Below are positions 62,524-64,000 of a stretch of DNA of 64,000 nucleotides, piece by piece. How positions within the stretch are numbered: position 1 is the first letter of the stretch; each line of letters starts with the position of its first letter. Source of the stretch: Salsipaludibacter sp963812245 (GTDB taxonomy: Bacteria > Actinomycetota > Nitriliruptoria > Nitriliruptorales > Nitriliruptoraceae); the NCBI GenBank assembly GCA_963812245.1, contig CAWEUK010000001.1:1-64000 (forward strand). The letters run 5' to 3'. The position numbers were made by a program, and so were the translations under genes. The notes below the pieces were generated by a model. That model saw only the letters and a list, made by a program, of their open reading frames with translations, did not search any database and was not told the origin of the DNA.

Positions 62524-63075
62524 TCAGCCCACCACGTTGAGCGATCCATGCATGCCCTTCTCGTAGTGGGTCTCCCCGTCACTGGCCTCGATGATGCAGA
62601 ACAGCGTGTACTCACCCGGTTCGAGTTCCCACGTCGCATTGCAGGTCTGCCCGGGGCTGAAGCCCTCCAGCTCGAAGGCTCCCGCGGCTTCCAGCGCCTC
62701 CTCGTCGGGCATGCCGTCCTCGGTGAACGGCACCTCGCCGCCACCCGGCAACACCGCGAACTCGTGCACCGAGCCACCCTCGTTGGTCGCCGCGAACGTC
62801 ACGGTGCCGGCCTCCACCTCCATGGAGACGGGGGAGATCGCGAAGTCCGTCAGGGTGACGTCGACGACCTGGTCGGCGCCACCCTCGAGGTCGGCGTTGA
62901 CCGGCTCACATTCACCCGCCTCCTCGGACTCCTGGTCGTCGCCCTCGTCGGCCGACTGGTCCGATCCGGCTGCGGCCGCATCGGTGGCCTCGTCGTCGCC
63001 GTCACTCCCGCAGCCGGCCATTGCCAGCAGGCAACAGGCCAACGACACCGACACAACACGCGTTCGCGTACCCAT
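62524..63075 (-). CDS. cupredoxin-like lipoprotein
   Basis: 183 residues from ATG 63075, with GGAGGGAG upstream. Lipobox LLAMAGC gives a lipid-modified Cys near 22. A highly acidic Asp/Glu/Ala linker (about 23-60) is followed by a plastocyanin/azurin-like beta sandwich (about 70-183). Likely copper ligands: His in GSVHEFAV, then Cys in LFCIIE, His in ETHYEKGMHG and the Met in that loop, the type 1 order His...Cys-x-His-x-Met. An extra Cys lies in GQTCNATW. It is anchored outside the membrane, probably for electron transfer or copper binding. It converges with the amylopullulanase. Confidence 0.85.
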   Translation of the reverse strand: MGTRTRVVSVSLACCLLAMAGCGSDGDDEATDAAAAGSDQSADEGDDQESEEAGECEPVNADLEGGADQVVDVTLTDFAISPVSMEVEAGTVTFAATNEGGSVHEFAVLPGGGEVPFTEDGMPDEEALEAAGAFELEGFSPGQTCNATWELEPGEYTLFCIIEASDGETHYEKGMHGSLNVVG

Positions 63076-63260
63076 GATGAACTCCCTCCCAAGTTCCAGG
63101 GATGAGCCAACGCGGCCCGACACTCCCCAGCCCCACTGGCCACGGTAGGAAGCCCCCCGGTGCCCGCTAGGGTCTTCTGCCCTGTCCGTACCGGGGCATG
63201 TGACACTGGCGCCGATCGGCGCGGCGCGGTTGCGGCCGGCCGTCGGCCGTTGCGAACGAA

Positions 63261-63295
63261 TCGACGGCCCTCGCCCAGATGGGCGGGGCCGTCGA
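63261..63295 (-). terminator. strong hairpin terminator of clpC
   Basis: TCGACGGCC (63261-63269) pairs perfectly with GGCCGTCGA (63287-63295); an inner CGCCC/GGGCG stem extends it. It starts 18 bp beyond the clpC stop. The rest of 63076-63312 shows no gene. Confidence 0.75.
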
Positions 63296-63312
63296 CTCGC
63301 GGTGTGTGGCTG

Positions 63313-64000
63313 TCAGTCGTCGGTGGCGTCGTCGCCACCGCCACCGGCAAGTTCCATCGGCGGGACGTCGGGGGCCTCGACGGCCTCGACGGAGCGGAAC
63401 GTGACGCTGTCGGTGTCGGGGTCCACGTCGGCCACGATCAACTGGCCGTGATCGAACCCGCCGACCAGGATGCGCTCGGACAACTTGTCCTCCAACTCGC
63501 GCTGGATCGTGCGGCGCAACGGCCGTGCACCCAACTGCGGGTCGTAGCCCTTCTCGGCGAGCCAGCCCTTCAGGGCGTCGGTCAGTTCGAGGTCGAGGCC
63601 CTTGACCGCCAACTGGGTCTTCACCCGGGTGATCATCAGGTCGACGATCTCCTTGACCTCCTCGCGCGACAGCGGGTGGAAGGTGATGACCTCGTCGATG
63701 CGGTTGAGGAACTCCGGGCGGAAGTGCTTCTTCAACTCGTCGTCGACCTGGCGTTGCATCTTCTCGAACATCGTGTTGTCGTCCTCGGCTGCGAACCCGA
63801 TGTTGGGAGACGTCAGATTCTTGGTGCCCAGGTTCGAGGTCATGATGAGGATCGTGTTCTTGAAGTCCACCGAGCGCCCCTGTGCATCGGTCAGGCGCCC
63901 GTCCTCCAGGATCTGCAGGAGCGTGTTGAACACGTCCGGGTGGGCCTTCTCGACCTCGTCGAACAGCACCACCGAGAACGGCTTGCGGCGCACGGCCTCG
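63313..64000 (-). CDS. clpC: ClpC AAA+ chaperone, C-terminal part (5' end beyond window)
   Basis: The last 228 residues of a Clp ATPase; the frame runs to the window edge. The second AAA+ module shows Walker B SVVLFDEVEKAHPDVFN, the sensor-1 region ILIMTSNLG, and the arginine-finger/sensor segment KHFRPEFLNRIDEVITFHPL. Sensor 2 is GARPLRRTIQRELEDKLSE. The tail is acidic and Gly-rich. ClpC unfolds substrates for ClpP in actinobacteria. The nucleotide-binding Walker A and the N-domains lie outside the window. Confidence 0.94.
   Translation of the reverse strand, partial: EAVRRKPFSVVLFDEVEKAHPDVFNTLLQILEDGRLTDAQGRSVDFKNTILIMTSNLGTKNLTSPNIGFAAEDDNTMFEKMQRQVDDELKKHFRPEFLNRIDEVITFHPLSREEVKEIVDLMITRVKTQLAVKGLDLELTDALKGWLAEKGYDPQLGARPLRRTIQRELEDKLSERILVGGFDHGQLIVADVDPDTDSVTFRSVEAVEAPDVPPMELAGGGGDDATDD

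Overview
The window is about 64 kb of very GC-rich chromosomal DNA with dense gene packing, many 4-bp ATGA/GTGA overlaps, frequent GTG starts and TAGGNT-like -10 boxes. Gene content points to an actinobacterium (Actinomycetota): a Kgd-type fused 2-oxoglutarate decarboxylase/dehydrogenase, DtxR/IdeR with an iron box, a LytR_C protein, and the linkage carD - ispD - ispF - cysS - rlmB with disA and clpC nearby. A deep-branching lineage such as Nitriliruptoria is a guess. I see no insertion sequence, prophage, CRISPR array or rRNA. The only RNA gene found is tRNA-Thr(UGU) at 27360.

Layout. 1-2.1 kb: a SAM methyltransferase cut by the window edge, and a TetR regulator divergent from a small membrane protein, with two palindromic operators between them. 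2.3-6.7 kb: a GH13 glucan-branching-like enzyme, divergent from a secreted protein built of TSP3, Cys-rich and pentapeptide repeats, with a perfect palindrome between. 6.8-14.4 kb: an overlapping sulfotransferase-like/aminotransferase pair, then a three-gene acyl-CoA carboxylase operon (beta, biotinylated alpha, AtuA-like). 14.4-22.2 kb: kgd, a penicillin-binding-like protein lacking its catalytic residues, a channel-like membrane protein and a rhodanese. 22.4-27.2 kb: nitrobindin with an uncharacterised partner, a class-I amidotransferase, a MoaD-like protein, an AI-2E-type transporter and a LytR_C protein. 27.4-30.8 kb: tRNA-Thr, then two alpha/beta hydrolases and an ATP-grasp enzyme in one direction. 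30.8-38.4 kb: a housekeeping block (DUF456, rlmB, cysS, ispF, ispD, maf, dusB, carD) interrupted by a repeat-flanked winged-helix-like gene. 38.7-44.9 kb: a VOC protein, disA, an unusual helicase and two M16 peptidases. 44.9-51.3 kb: a MacB-type ABC exporter, mutY-dtxR, ferritin and an iron-box-controlled ferredoxin-like gene. 51.3-64 kb: an SDR pair, an SMP-30 lactonase, a thiolase, a PhoX-like protein, a 1965-residue amylopullulanase, a cupredoxin lipoprotein and the 3' part of clpC.

Most striking features. First, the gene upstream of disA carries a RadA-type zinc finger fused to an XPB/Rad25-like SF2 helicase, where radA would normally lie. Second, the PBP-like protein has lost all three transpeptidase motifs. 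Third, ispD, maf and the VOC gene, all within 5 kb, each show the same kind of frameshift, so sequence error has to be excluded there. Fourth, the hydrolase/hydrolase/ATP-grasp cluster has no function I can assign.
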